Assembly: GCF_005311025.1 (NCBI RefSeq)
Contig: NZ_CP031747.1
Location: forward strand, 4,100,715 to 4,164,714
Length of the DNA stretch: 64,000 nt
Origin: Alcaligenes faecalis
Lineage (GTDB): Bacteria; Pseudomonadota; Gammaproteobacteria; Burkholderiales; Burkholderiaceae_B
Direction: 5' to 3'
Made by a program: the position numbers and the translations under genes. The notes beneath the pieces were generated by a model that was given only the letters and a program-made list of their open reading frames with translations, had not been told where the DNA came from and did no database searches. Positions 1 to 8,954 of this stretch are shown one piece after another (position 1 is the stretch's first letter; each line of letters opens with the position of its first letter).

Positions 1-516
1 GGCGCGGGTGCGGTTACTGCCATGCGTACGGGTCAGATCGATGCCATGGCTAACCTGGACCCGGTTATCGGCACCTTGCTCAAGGAAAACGAAGTACGTG
101 TCATTGCTGACACCCGTACCGTTGCCGACACCAAGACCATTTTTGGCGGCAATATGCCTTCGGCCTGCTTGTACGCTTCTGAAGACTTTATCACCAAGAA
201 TCCGAACACGGCTCAGGCCCTGGCCAACGCCATCGTGCGCGCCGACAAATGGATTCAGGCCAATGACGCTGAAACCATTGCCAAAACCGTGCCTGCCACC
301 TACCTGCTGGGTGATGTAGAGCTGTACAAGCAATGTCTGGACGCCAATAAAGAAGCACTCTCGCCAGATGGTCTGGTCGATGCTGATGGCCCCGCTACCG
401 CCTTGAATGCGCTGGCCGCTTTTGTGCCGAATCTGGACGCATCCAAGATTGATACCAGCAAGATCTTCACCAACGAATTTGCTGAAAAAGCCAACAAGAA
501 GTATCCCAATGTCTGA
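1..516 (+). CDS. ABC transporter substrate-binding protein, nitrate/sulfonate/taurine type (5' end outside window)
   Basis: The reading frame is open from the first base of the window, so only the last 171 residues are seen. The fragment reads like the C-terminal lobe of NMT1/SsuA/NrtA-family periplasmic binding proteins: an ALANAIVRADKWIQAN helix, a segment on further transport steps, and an ending rich in Lys and Asn. It is followed with an 8-base overlap by an ATPase and then a permease, the usual order of a small-solute importer, so it should deliver substrate to them. The specific substrate (sulfonate, nitrate, taurine, pyrimidine precursor) cannot be told from the fragment. The signal peptide is not in view. 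Confidence 0.8.
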   Translation, partial: GAGAVTAMRTGQIDAMANLDPVIGTLLKENEVRVIADTRTVADTKTIFGGNMPSACLYASEDFITKNPNTAQALANAIVRADKWIQANDAETIAKTVPATYLLGDVELYKQCLDANKEALSPDGLVDADGPATALNALAAFVPNLDASKIDTSKIFTNEFAEKANKKYPNV

Positions 517-1315
517 GGCAGCACTTTCTTTAGATAACATCAGCTGTGTTTTTGCCTCCCGCGATGGCAAAGGTACGTACACAGCGGTTCGTGACGCCAG
601 CCTGAACATTGCTCCAGGCGAGTTTGTGTCGGTTGTAGGCCCAACGGGCTGCGGCAAATCCACGCTCCTGAACGTAGGGGCGGGTTTGCTGAGCCCTTCG
701 TCGGGCGAAGTGCGTGTGTTCGGTAAACCCCTGGAAGGGGTGAACGAGCGCGCTGGCTACATGTTCCAGGGCGAAGCACTCATGCCCTGGCGCAGTGCCG
801 AATCCAACGTGATGGCCGGTCTGGAGTTTGCTGGTGTCCCGCAGGACGAGGCCCGCGCCCGTGCCCAGGAATGGCTCAAGCGAGTCGGCCTGGGTGGCTT
901 TGGGGATCGTTATCCGCATCAGATGTCTGGCGGTATGCGCAAACGCGTCATGCTGGCCCAGACCCTGATTCGTGATCCCGACATCATTCTGATGGACGAG
1001 CCGTTTTCGGCACTGGACATTCAGACCCGCCAATTGATGGAAAACGAAGTGCTGGAGATCTGGATGGCGCAGCGTAAAGCCGTGCTGTTCATCACGCACG
1101 ACCTGGACGAAGCCATTGCCATGAGCGATCGGGTGGTGGTTCTGTCGGCCGGGCCGGGCACTCATCCCATCGGCGAATTTCATGTCGATCTTCCACGCCC
1201 TCGTGACGTGGCCGAAGTACGCAACGACCCCCGCTTTGTCGAATTGCATGCGGCAATCTGGGCCGTCTTGCGTGATGAAGTTCTGAAGGGTTATGCCCAG
1301 CAAAAGCGTGCCTGA
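509..1315 (+). CDS. ABC transporter ATP-binding protein (SsuB/TauB/NrtD type)
   Basis: A 268-residue cytoplasmic ATPase that should power the importer made with its neighbours. Visible motifs are Walker A ([11 protein letters not shown] near residue 44), the Q-loop (YMFQGEALMPW), the signature MSGGMRKR, Walker B (DIILMDEPFSALD) and the H-loop (LFITHDLDEA). I start it at the ATG at 509, which overlaps the stop of the binding-protein gene. A longer upstream extension in this frame runs inside that gene and is unlikely. Its stop lies downstream of the likely permease start, so the three genes are translationally coupled. The D-loop SALDIQTR and 'DEPFSALD' are typical of the nitrate/sulfonate/taurine subfamily. 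Confidence 0.92.
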   Translation: MSEAALSLDNISCVFASRDGKGTYTAVRDASLNIAPGEFVSVVGPTGCGKSTLLNVGAGLLSPSSGEVRVFGKPLEGVNERAGYMFQGEALMPWRSAESNVMAGLEFAGVPQDEARARAQEWLKRVGLGGFGDRYPHQMSGGMRKRVMLAQTLIRDPDIILMDEPFSALDIQTRQLMENEVLEIWMAQRKAVLFITHDLDEAIAMSDRVVVLSAGPGTHPIGEFHVDLPRPRDVAEVRNDPRFVELHAAIWAVLRDEVLKGYAQQKRA

Positions 1316-2111
1316 TATGTCTAAATCTATTACTCAATCCAAGCTGGCCCTGCGCGGCTGGCAAATTTCGCTGCTCATCGTCATTCTGGCTGCCTGGCAC
1401 TTTTTTACGCTGGACCCCAAAGTAGCCTTCTTCTTTGGCCAGCCACTGGAAGTGGTCAAGGTGATCTGGGCCTGGTTCGTCACCAATGGTGATATTTACC
1501 TGCACCTGGGTGTGACCTTGAGCGAAACCTTGCTGGCCTTTGCCATCGGTACGATTGCCGGCCTGGCTTGCGGTCTGTGGCTGGGCCTGTCGCCGCGTGC
1601 AGCTGCCTTGCTGGACCCGTACCTGACGGCAGCCAACTCCATGCCGCGCGTCATTCTGGCGCCTATCTTCGGCATGTGGTTTGGTCTGGGCATCTGGTCC
1701 AAAGTGGCTCTGGCCGTGACACTGGTGTTTTTCATCGTGTTCTTCAACGTGTACCAGGGTGTACGTGAGGTCAGCTCCACCTTGCTGGACAACGCCCGCA
1801 TGCTGGGTGCCAGCCGTCGCCAGTTGCTGCGCCACGTCTATATCCCTTCGGCAACCAGCTGGGTGTTCTCCAGCCTGCACACCTCGGTCGGTCTGGCCTT
1901 TGTGGGTGCTGTGGTGGGTGAATACCTGGGTTCAGCCAGTGGGGTCGGTTATCTGATCCTGCAGGCAGAGGGCACATTGGACGTGAATACGGTGTTTGCC
2001 GGTATTGTGGTGCTTACGGTATTTGCGCTGATTCTGGATGGACTGGTCAGTGTGTTTGAAGACCGCTTGTTGGCCTGGCGGCCACAAGGTGGCGGTACAG
2101 AAAAGCTCTGA
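1293..2111 (+). CDS. ABC transporter permease (SsuC/TauC type)
   Basis: An inner-membrane permease of 272 residues with about six hydrophobic segments and the EAA-type cytoplasmic loop that docks the ATPase (LLDNARMLGASRRQLLRHVYIPSA). Start choice: the ATG at 1293 has GAAGGG just upstream and lies inside the ATPase gene; a second ATG at 1317, two bases after the ATPase stop, has a poor ribosome site but would also give a full permease. It closes the operon that begins before the window, and a hairpin terminator follows about 45 bases after the stop. Substrate unknown. Confidence 0.9.
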   Translation: MPSKSVPDMSKSITQSKLALRGWQISLLIVILAAWHFFTLDPKVAFFFGQPLEVVKVIWAWFVTNGDIYLHLGVTLSETLLAFAIGTIAGLACGLWLGLSPRAAALLDPYLTAANSMPRVILAPIFGMWFGLGIWSKVALAVTLVFFIVFFNVYQGVREVSSTLLDNARMLGASRRQLLRHVYIPSATSWVFSSLHTSVGLAFVGAVVGEYLGSASGVGYLILQAEGTLDVNTVFAGIVVLTVFALILDGLVSVFEDRLLAWRPQGGGTEKL

Positions 2112-2156
2112 TCCATGTCGCTTGCGGTCAGATAGCGATCTGACAGGGCTTGCCCC

Positions 2157-2192
2157 GAAAACCGGCTTCTTTTTGGAGAGGCCGGTTTTTTT
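2157..2192 (+). terminator. Rho-independent terminator after the ABC importer
   Basis: AAAACCGGC at 2158-2166 pairs with GCCGGTTTT at 2181-2189, followed by further T residues. It sits directly after the permease gene. Confidence 0.85.
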
Positions 2193-2404
2193 GTGCCGGC
2201 ATTTTTGTGGCTCGGCATTTTGGTGAGCGCTGAAAGTTCAAAAAACTGAAGCCTAGTGGGGAGCACGTCGTGCCTTGAGGAAGCCATGCACGGCTTGAGG
2301 CGTTTTTCTGCTTAGAGTCACTTTGGATAGGACTCAGCGCAAAGCAGAAAGCAGGCCTATTTAGGCTGATATATAACCCTTGATCAAGATCCGTTCATTT
2401 GTTT

Positions 2405-2444
2405 GGAAATGAGAATTGTTGTTATTATCAGCCTTCTCATTTCC
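2405..2444 (+). promoter_or_regulatory. Fur-box-like site and perfect inverted repeat before the ECF sigma gene
   Basis: GGAAATGAGAA at 2405-2415 is repeated in perfect inverse as TTCTCATTTCC at 2434-2444. The left arm continues into ATTGTTGTTATTATC, which together resembles the iron-repressor Fur site of tandem NATWAT units. It lies 20-60 bases before the sigma factor start. Iron control fits the fecI-fecR-receptor order downstream. Whether the inverted repeat is itself an operator is inference. Confidence 0.6.
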
Positions 2445-2463
2445 TTGCAGGCTCTTTGCTTTC

Positions 2464-2967
2464 ATGTCCGACCGCCGTGCCTTTCGTAAAACCTGGCTTG
2501 CTCACTACAGTGAGCTGCTGGGGGCGTGGCGGCGTCGATCTCAAGTTGATCACGATGTGGAAGATGCCATGCACGACGCCGTGCTGCGCATACTGGAAAA
2601 CGGCTCGGTTTCGGCTGATAATCCGGCCGCCTATCTGCAACGCAGTACCTCCAACGGTCTGATCGACCGACACAGACGGGAGGAAAAGCTGCCCATGGTG
2701 CCTTTGCATGAACTGCATGAGTCCGAGCATCCGCTGGCAGTTGGCCCGGAGTCCCAGGTTTATTCCAGCCAGATGGTCGATGATTTAAGAACGGTTCTGG
2801 ATGAACTGCCGGACATTTGCAGGCAGGTGTATATTTACCAGCGCCTGGAGGGAAGCTCCCATGCCGAGATTGCCCGTGAATTGGGCATCTCCCGTGCCAT
2901 GGTGGAAAAGCATATGAACAAAGCGCTGCGTCATTTGAGTACAAGGTTACAGAAGTATGCCCCCTGA
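2464..2967 (+). CDS. FecI-like ECF sigma factor
   Basis: A 167-residue extracytoplasmic-function sigma factor expected to direct RNA polymerase to the receptor gene when its cognate siderophore is bound. Region 2 is visible in the first 75 residues (DVEDAMHDAVLRILE, then AYLQRSTSNGLIDRHRRE), and region 4 with its helix-turn-helix near the end (HAEIARELGISRAMVEKHM). I chose the ATG at 2464 (MSDRRAF) because it matches the family's usual start; a frame opening 48 bases upstream would add a hydrophobic stretch not seen in the family. Its last 11 bases overlap the FecR gene, which points to coupled translation. The Fur-like region just upstream suggests iron repression. Confidence 0.92.
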   Translation: MSDRRAFRKTWLAHYSELLGAWRRRSQVDHDVEDAMHDAVLRILENGSVSADNPAAYLQRSTSNGLIDRHRREEKLPMVPLHELHESEHPLAVGPESQVYSSQMVDDLRTVLDELPDICRQVYIYQRLEGSSHAEIARELGISRAMVEKHMNKALRHLSTRLQKYAP

Positions 2968-3943
2968 TGTCCTGAACGCAGCGACCGCGCAGGATCAGGC
3001 GGCCGCCTGGTTTTCTCATCTGCGCTCGGGTGAGGCCTCGCCCGAGGATTGGCGTGCCTTCGAGCAATGGCGACAGTCTGATCAGGAGCATGATCGCTGT
3101 TACCGCCATCTGGAGGCGATCTGGCAAGCGACCTTGCAGATTCCCGAGTCCGAGCTGCGGGCTGCCTTGCGGGCTTCGCGCCCATCGACCCCAGTCAACA
3201 AGCCACGCCGTCGTTTTGCCTGGGGCATGACGGCAGGACTGTGTGCGGCGGGGGTACTTGCAGCCGTAGGCATACGGGCTAGCCTGGATGCTGAACCTTC
3301 CTATCAAACCACATTGACGACCCCACGCGGGCTGCACGAGGAATTGCGTCTGCCCGATGGCTCTACCTTGATGGCCAATACCGGCACACGCGCACAGATT
3401 CGTTTTTACGAGAATGAGCGTGTCGTTGATCTGTATGCAGGCGAGGTGTTCTTTGATGTGCAGCCTGATCGGTCCCGACCGTTTGTGGTGCATGCCGGGC
3501 AAAGCAGGGTGGTGGTCACAGGTACGCGCTTCAATGTTCTGCATGAGCAGCAGCAATTACAGGTGACGGTGGAGTCCGGTTCAGTCAAGGTGCAGCAGGG
3601 TGCCTGGTGGGACCGGGATACACGCTTGCTGGAGCGTGGGCAATCCGTTCACACGGCTGAGGATGCTCCTCTGGGACAGGTACAAAAGGCGGATCTGGAT
3701 ACCAGCCTGGCGTGGCGTAACGGCATGATTGTGTTCGAAAATACGCCGCTGGAGCAGGCGGTAGCGCAGATCAATCGTTACTTGCCGCAAGCGGCCGTTT
3801 TTAATGCACCCCGTTTTGCCTCCTACAAGGTAGCTGGGGTTTTCAGTGTAAATGAGCCTTTGGCCCTGATTCATACCTTGCCCGACCTGGTGCCGGTGAA
3901 AATTCAAACCTTGCCCAGCGGACAACTGCGAATCAGCGAATAG
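2957..3943 (+). CDS. FecR-family transmembrane sensor (anti-sigma/sigma regulator)
   Basis: A 328-residue inner-membrane protein that passes the signal from the outer-membrane receptor to the sigma factor. The N-terminal cytoplasmic FecR_N domain is clear (AWFSHLRSGEASPEDWRAFEQW), then one membrane segment at about residues 80-98, then a periplasmic FecR domain (TPRGLHEELRLPDGSTLMANTGT) and a C-terminal STN-interacting domain (GMIVFENTPLEQAVAQINRY). Start at 2957 overlaps the sigma gene by 11 bases. A hairpin terminator follows, so the receptor downstream probably has its own promoter. Confidence 0.92.
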   Translation: MPPDVLNAATAQDQAAAWFSHLRSGEASPEDWRAFEQWRQSDQEHDRCYRHLEAIWQATLQIPESELRAALRASRPSTPVNKPRRRFAWGMTAGLCAAGVLAAVGIRASLDAEPSYQTTLTTPRGLHEELRLPDGSTLMANTGTRAQIRFYENERVVDLYAGEVFFDVQPDRSRPFVVHAGQSRVVVTGTRFNVLHEQQQLQVTVESGSVKVQQGAWWDRDTRLLERGQSVHTAEDAPLGQVQKADLDTSLAWRNGMIVFENTPLEQAVAQINRYLPQAAVFNAPRFASYKVAGVFSVNEPLALIHTLPDLVPVKIQTLPSGQLRISE

Positions 3944-3954
3944 AGCCCGAGTTT

Positions 3955-3980
3955 GCCTGGCAATCCAGGCTCTGTTTTTT
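3955..3980 (+). terminator. Terminator between fecR-like gene and receptor
   Basis: GCCTGG at 3955-3960, loop CAAT, CCAGGC at 3965-3970, then TCTGTTTTTT. It separates the sigma/sensor pair from the receptor transcript. Confidence 0.8.
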
Positions 3981-3985
3981 ATTTA

Positions 3986-4007
3986 TCAAAAATAATTCTC
4001 ATTTTTG
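3986..4007 (+). promoter_or_regulatory. Fur-box-like site before the TonB-dependent receptor
   Basis: The A/T-rich run AAAAATAATTCTCATTTTT resembles two or three NATWAT Fur units in near-inverted form and lies about 100 bases before the receptor coding region. Same general look as the site before the sigma gene (TTCTCATTT is shared). Recognised by eye only. Confidence 0.5.
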
Positions 4008-4056
4008 TTCCGGTGTTTTGATTCTGGTTCGTCGATAGAGTAAGGGGAGCTGTTTT

Positions 4057-4092
4057 ATGTCGCAGACGGCAGCGCCCATCACCTTGCCTTGA
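4057..4092 (+). other. Eleven-codon leader frame with strong ribosome site, in frame with the receptor
   Basis: AAGGGGAGC at 4042-4050 followed by ATG at 4057 is the best translation start in this region. It opens a frame in the same phase as the receptor but stops at TGA (4090-4092) after 11 codons. The receptor frame downstream has no ATG before its signal peptide. It could be a leader peptide, or the true receptor start broken by a nonsense change or sequence error. Confidence 0.5.
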
Positions 4093-4110
4093 GGCCGCCT
4101 TGCGCGTGCC

Positions 4111-6561
4111 TTGCTACTCTTTGGACCTAGTCAGACTGTGAATACACCGACCTTTTCTGTGTGGCGCAACAAGCCCGCGATCAATACACGCTTGACGATT
4201 CTGGCAATCAGCCTGGCCTGCGCCGTCAGCGCCTTGCCGCTGGACGTACGTGCGCAGGCTCAAGCCACCTCCATCAATCTTCCTGTGCAGCCCCTTAGCA
4301 AGTCCTTGTTGCAGTTGGGGCAGCAGGCCTCGGTCCAGATTTTCTTTTCTCAGGAATTGGTGGATGGCCATCAGGCGCCGGCCTTGTCGGGCAGCTATTC
4401 CCCTGAGCAGGCTTTGCAGCAGCTACTGGAGGGTACGGGCATCACTTACCAGCGCAAGGGTAATACCATCAGCCTGACGCCGGACCCGGCCTCCTCGGTG
4501 GCCGAGCTGTCCACCATTACCGTCAAGGGCGGGATTCTGGGCGACTTGTCGCCTGCCTATGCGGGCGGGCAAGTGGCAACAGGGGGTAGCCTGGGTTTGC
4601 TGGGTTCCGTGGATGTGATGGACAACCCCTTTAGCACCACCAACTACACCTCCGAATTGCTCTATGACCAGCAGGCCAGAACTCTGGCCGATGTGGTGGT
4701 GAATGATGCGGCTGTACGGACGACGACTTCTACCGGCGGTTTTGGTGAGGACTTTGTGATTCGCGGCTTTGCGGTAGGCAGTGGTGATGTCAGCGTGAAC
4801 GGCTTGTATAGCCTGGTGTCTTCCAGCCGTGTGCCCGTGCAGATTCTGGAGCGTGTGGAAGTCCTGAAAGGGCCCGGCACCTTGATGCGCGGTATCCCAC
4901 CCGGAGGGAGTATAGGCGGGGCGATCAATCTGGTGACCAAGCGGGCCGAGGACGAGCCGCTGACCCGCGTGACGGCCAGTTATGTCAGCCAGGCAAATGT
5001 GACGGCACAGCTGGATGTGGGCCGCCGCTTCGGTGAAAACAAGGAATGGGGCGTGCGCTTTAACGGCGTCAAGCGCGGTGGAGAAGCCACGTCACGTGAT
5101 GGCAAGCAGGATCTGGGTATGGCCGCCTTGGGGGTGGACTATAGAGGCAGCCGCTTGCGCTGGTCTGCGGATGTCATCCACCAGGAAGACACGCTGGAAA
5201 ATATCCGTTCGCAAATTGGCTTTCAAAGCGATCTGACCGAGCTGCCCGCACCACCCGATGGCCGTACCAATTTTTACCCCGGCACTCGCCTGACCCAGCG
5301 CGACAACACCATCATGTCCCGTCTGGAATATGACTTCAGCGACTCGGTAACCGGGCACATCGGGGTGGGCTATCGCCATGGCAAGAATCGCCAGATTTTC
5401 CCGGTGAATGTAGAGCCGGGTAATCCCAATAAACGTCAGTCTGTGGATGCGGATGGCAATTTCAGCGTGATCTCCACCTTCTATGATTCCTACTCCAAAA
5501 CGCTAAGTAGCGATGCGGGTTTGAGCGTGGATTTCGACACGGGCAGCGTGGCGCACAAACTGGCTTTCGGAGTGAGCTATATGGATCAGGAGCTGGGCAA
5601 TGCCTACAGCCCTGGTACGGAAGTGGCGGACTCCAATATCTATAATCCTGTGCCTATTCCGGCAGGTCCAACAGAGCGGCTGACGCCACAAAAAGCGTCC
5701 AGTACCGGCCTGCTCAGCTTTGCCGTGGCAGATACCTTGTCCTTTGCGGATGACCGTGTCTTGCTGACGGTGGGGGCGCGTCGTCAGACCGTGGATGTCA
5801 CCAGCTTCAATACGACTACAGGTGTAAAAACCTCCGATTACAAGGCCAGCTCCATCTCGCCTTTGGCGGGGATTGTGGTCAAGCCGATGGAGAATGTCTC
5901 GGTCTTCGCCAACTTCACCGAAGGTTTGACGCGCGGCACGATTGTTGGGGACACCTACGCGAATCGTGGCGAGATTCTCAAGCCTTTCAAGTCCCGTCAG
6001 TATGAGACGGGTGTGAAAGTGGATTGGGGTGGCATCATGACCTCGGCCTCCCTGTGGCAGATTGCCCGACCTGCAGGGCAAGAGGATGGAAACAATGTGT
6101 ATGGCTACTTTGGCGAACAGCGCAACCGTGGTTTGGAGCTGAGTGCCTACGGTGAATTGATGCCAGGTTTGCGCATGATGGCCAGTGCTGGCTTTACCCA
6201 AGGCAAGCTCACCAAAACCCAGAACGGTGTGAATGAAGGCAACCGGGCACCGGGTGTACCTGCCAGCACCTATAACCTGGGTCTGGATTGGGATACGCCT
6301 TGGGTACAAGGCCTGAGTCTGAATGGTCGCGTGATTCATACCTCGTCCCAGTATCTGAACAACACCAATACCTTGAAGCTGCCCGCCATGACCCGCTTTG
6401 ATGTAGGTGCGCGCTACTACACCGATATTGCGGGCAAGGATGTGGTGATTCGCGCCAATATCGAAAACCTGACCGACAAGCGCTACTGGCTGGCTTCCAG
6501 CAACTTTGCCACGAACGGGGCAGGGCGCACGTTCATGTTGTCGGCCTCCGTGAATTTCTGA
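4111..6561 (+). CDS. TonB-dependent siderophore receptor with N-terminal signalling (STN) domain
   Basis: An outer-membrane receptor for a ferric siderophore, about 800 residues. After a signal peptide (hydrophobic run ILAISLACAVSALPL, cleavage near AQA) comes a secretin/TonB short N-terminal domain (INLPVQPLSKSLLQLGQQA ... GTGITYQRKGNTISL) of the kind that talks to FecR, then the plug (DVVVNDAAVRTTTSTGG, VEVLKGPGTLMRG) and a 22-strand barrel ending in the typical aromatic residue (SASVNF). The start is uncertain: only TTG 4111, GTG 4138 and GTG 4159 are available in frame, none with a good ribosome site; a strong start at 4057 is in phase but is cut off by a stop. Siderophore identity cannot be read. 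Regulation by the upstream sigma factor and by iron is inferred from context. Confidence 0.88.
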   Translation: MLLFGPSQTVNTPTFSVWRNKPAINTRLTILAISLACAVSALPLDVRAQAQATSINLPVQPLSKSLLQLGQQASVQIFFSQELVDGHQAPALSGSYSPEQALQQLLEGTGITYQRKGNTISLTPDPASSVAELSTITVKGGILGDLSPAYAGGQVATGGSLGLLGSVDVMDNPFSTTNYTSELLYDQQARTLADVVVNDAAVRTTTSTGGFGEDFVIRGFAVGSGDVSVNGLYSLVSSSRVPVQILERVEVLKGPGTLMRGIPPGGSIGGAINLVTKRAEDEPLTRVTASYVSQANVTAQLDVGRRFGENKEWGVRFNGVKRGGEATSRDGKQDLGMAALGVDYRGSRLRWSADVIHQEDTLENIRSQIGFQSDLTELPAPPDGRTNFYPGTRLTQRDNTIMSRLEYDFSDSVTGHIGVGYRHGKNRQIFPVNVEPGNPNKRQSVDADGNFSVISTFYDSYSKTLSSDAGLSVDFDTGSVAHKLAFGVSYMDQELGNAYSPGTEVADSNIYNPVPIPAGPTERLTPQKASSTGLLSFAVADTLSFADDRVLLTVGARRQTVDVTSFNTTTGVKTSDYKASSISPLAGIVVKPMENVSVFANFTEGLTRGTIVGDTYANRGEILKPFKSRQYETGVKVDWGGIMTSASLWQIARPAGQEDGNNVYGYFGEQRNRGLELSAYGELMPGLRMMASAGFTQGKLTKTQNGVNEGNRAPGVPASTYNLGLDWDTPWVQGLSLNGRVIHTSSQYLNNTNTLKLPAMTRFDVGARYYTDIAGKDVVIRANIENLTDKRYWLASSNFATNGAGRTFMLSASVNF

Positions 6562-6646
6562 TTCGCTGATTGTTAACGTCAGGCAGGGCTTCGCGGCTGT
6601 ATTCGATACCGCCTGGCCCTACCTGGACCTGGAAGGGAAGAACAAA

Positions 6647-7747
6647 ATGTTGAAACGATGTTTTCTGATGTCCGTTCTGTCGGCGGCCCTGTTGAGCGTG
6701 ACCGCGTATGCTCAACCTACCCAGCCATCTGTGCAGCCCTTGAGTCCAGAGTTGGCGCAGCGCAGCTCGATCACGGCCGATGGCGCCTTGCGCAAGGAAC
6801 TGGCTTACGGGATTTATCAGATGGCTTACAGCGCGTCTGAAAAGGCCCTGTATGTAGCCTCGGCAGAAATGCTTGATGGTGTGCGGGGCGGGGCGCTCTA
6901 CAAGCTGGACCCGCAGACTCTGGATGTGCTGGGTGTGATTCACACCGATGAAAGCAATTTTGGCTTGAGCAGCAATGCCGAGGGGAATGTGCTGTTCATG
7001 ACGAACAGCCTGAACCCGGCAGTTGCGCGCGTGGAGCTGGGCGAAAAGGGCGGTTTGAAACGTACGGCCTTCAGCAATATGGGGACGGATGGTTTCAAGG
7101 TGGGGCCACGTACGGTGAAGCTGGATGAGGCCCATAAGCGTCTTTATGTAGGGGGCGTAGGCAATCCGGCGGTAATCTGGGTGCTGGACACGAGCAGCAT
7201 GGAAGTGCTCAACACCATTGAGAATGCGGGCAAATGGGTGACCGGCTTGTTGTTGGACACGGATCATCGCCGTATGTACGCAGGCAATGGCGACGGTGAA
7301 GTGCTGGTGATTGATACGGACAAGAACCAGATCCAACAGCGCTGGAAACCTGCCGGGGACAAGCCGGCGATCTTGCTCAACTTTGCTCTGGACCCGAAGC
7401 GCAACCGTTTATACGCCACGGAAAATCAGCATCAGAAAACGGTTTATGTGCTGGATGCCAGCACAGGCAAGCTGCTGGAGCAACTGGACGTAGGGGACGC
7501 GCTGGATATTGTCTATAACCCCAAGCGTGACGAGCTGTATGTGTCGCACCGCCAGCAGGGCAAGGTGTCTGTGCTGGATGCGGGCAGCTATGCGAAAAAG
7601 GCGGAATACAGCTTGCTTGCTCATCCCAACAGTCTGCTGCTGGGGCCGGACGATCAACTGTATGTCACGGTGAAAGCTCCCTTCACGCCTGACCATAAGG
7701 TCAGCGCCCGCGAAAGTGTGGTGCGTATTGATCTGAGCAAGATCTGA
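6647..7747 (+). CDS. YncE-like beta-propeller periplasmic protein
   Basis: A 366-residue exported protein: signal peptide MLKRCFLMSVLSAALLSVTAYAQ, then repeated blades of the YncE/YVTN type with recurring Y-V-x-D and L-Y-V patterns (RLYVGGVGNPAVIWVLDTSS, RRMYAGNGDGEVLVIDTD, NRLYATENQHQKTVYVLDAS). AAGGGAAGA lies ahead of the ATG. It follows the receptor by 85 bases without a terminator, so it is likely cotranscribed. In Escherichia coli the homologous yncE is iron-regulated and sits beside a TonB receptor gene, which matches the setting here. Its molecular role is not settled in the family. Confidence 0.82.
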   Translation: MLKRCFLMSVLSAALLSVTAYAQPTQPSVQPLSPELAQRSSITADGALRKELAYGIYQMAYSASEKALYVASAEMLDGVRGGALYKLDPQTLDVLGVIHTDESNFGLSSNAEGNVLFMTNSLNPAVARVELGEKGGLKRTAFSNMGTDGFKVGPRTVKLDEAHKRLYVGGVGNPAVIWVLDTSSMEVLNTIENAGKWVTGLLLDTDHRRMYAGNGDGEVLVIDTDKNQIQQRWKPAGDKPAILLNFALDPKRNRLYATENQHQKTVYVLDASTGKLLEQLDVGDALDIVYNPKRDELYVSHRQQGKVSVLDAGSYAKKAEYSLLAHPNSLLLGPDDQLYVTVKAPFTPDHKVSARESVVRIDLSKI

Positions 7748-7774
7748 TTGCAGCCTGAAGGTTCAAAGCAAATT

Positions 7775-7806
7775 AGCCCGGCGCAATGCCGGGCTGAGTC
7801 TTTTTG
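7775..7806 (+). terminator. Terminator after the yncE-like gene
   Basis: AGCCCGGC (7775-7782), loop GCAAT, GCCGGGCT (7788-7795), then GAGTCTTTTT. Also lies between convergent genes. Confidence 0.85.
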
Positions 7807-7887
7807 CTGCTCAAGTTGTTGATCAAGCAGCGGGCTTCTTTCAGGGCTTTGCAGGATGCAAAGCCTTCTAAAGTGTTGTGCCAGTGA

Positions 7888-8850
7888 TCAAGCCTGCTGA
7901 CGCGCTTGCTGAATCAAGGAGTCCAGCTTGATGCCATCCGCGGTGAACTGACGGATGCCTTCGGCCAGCTTTTCAGTAGCCATCGCGTCCTGGTTCAAAT
8001 CCGTGCGGAAAGTGATTTCATTGCTGGCACGCCATTCGGGGGCAACCGCCTTGGCGCGCGCCACATCCAGCATGGCAGGGACTTCACCCTGGGCTGCATC
8101 CAGCTGGCCCAGCAGATCCGGGCTGATGGTCAGCAGATCGCAACCGGCCAGCGCCTTGATCTGGCCGACATTGCGGAAGCTGGCACCCATGATCTCCGTG
8201 GGGATGTCATAGGTTTTGTAGTATTCGTAAATGCTGCGGACCGAGCGCACGCCGGGATCGTTCTCGCCCTGGTTGGCGCTTTCGTCCCAGTCCTTGCCAG
8301 CGGTTTTCTTGAACCAGTCGTAGATGCGACCCACAAAGGGCGAGATCAGGGTGACTTTGGCCTGGGCGCAGGCGATGGCTTGCGGCAGGCAGAACAAAAG
8401 GGTCAGGTTGCAGTTGATGCCTTCGGCTTGCAGCGTACGGGCGGCCTGAATGCCTTCCCAGGTGCTGGCCAGCTTGATCAGTACCCGTTCGCGCGGCACA
8501 CCGGCCTTTTCGTAATGCTGAATGATATGGCGGGCGCGCTCGACGCTGGCCAGGGTATCAAAGGACAGGCGAGCATCCACTTCGGTGGAGACGCGGCCGG
8601 GAACAATGTCCAGAATTTGTTGGCCAAAGGCAACCAGCAACAGGTCGCTGGTTTCTGCCAGGCTGGCGTGAGGGTGGTCGGCGATGACACGGTCCAGCAA
8701 GGGGCGATAGGCCGCCTGCTGGACAGCCTTCAAGATCAGGGAAGGATTGGTTGTTGCATCGGTAGGGCGATACGCACGCATCGCTTCAAAATCGCCTGTG
8801 TCGGCCACTACGGTTGTGCACTGGCGCAGGGAGTCAAGCTGAGTAGTCAT
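7888..8850 (-). CDS. tal: Transaldolase
   Basis: A 320-residue cytoplasmic enzyme of the non-oxidative pentose phosphate pathway that moves a dihydroxyacetone unit between sugar phosphates. The family signatures are present: [10 protein letters not shown] near residues 33-42, the Schiff-base lysine in [12 protein letters not shown] (Lys126), and [11 protein letters not shown]. Length fits the TalB class. It is convergent with the yncE-like gene and divergent from carA. No operon partner is seen. Confidence 0.96.
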   Translation of the reverse strand: MTTQLDSLRQCTTVVADTGDFEAMRAYRPTDATTNPSLILKAVQQAAYRPLLDRVIADHPHASLAETSDLLLVAFGQQILDIVPGRVSTEVDARLSFDTLASVERARHIIQHYEKAGVPRERVLIKLASTWEGIQAARTLQAEGINCNLTLLFCLPQAIACAQAKVTLISPFVGRIYDWFKKTAGKDWDESANQGENDPGVRSVRSIYEYYKTYDIPTEIMGASFRNVGQIKALAGCDLLTISPDLLGQLDAAQGEVPAMLDVARAKAVAPEWRASNEITFRTDLNQDAMATEKLAEGIRQFTADGIKLDSLIQQARQQA

Positions 8851-8954
8851 GTCTGTTACTAGTCCATCGCAAAGCCATCAAACCAATCAATTACTGTAGT
8901 CGATTTTCCAGGTTTTCGTGCCTGGTTTCGGTGTTATTACCGATAAACTACCGG

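Larger units (their letters stand above)
2112..2463. other. Intergenic region before the sigma factor gene
   Basis: About 350 bases without a convincing gene. It holds the terminator of the importer operon at its left end and the Fur-box-like promoter region of the sigma gene at its right end. A short open frame at 2038-2226 only overlaps the permease end and the terminator and has no support. Confidence 0.7.
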
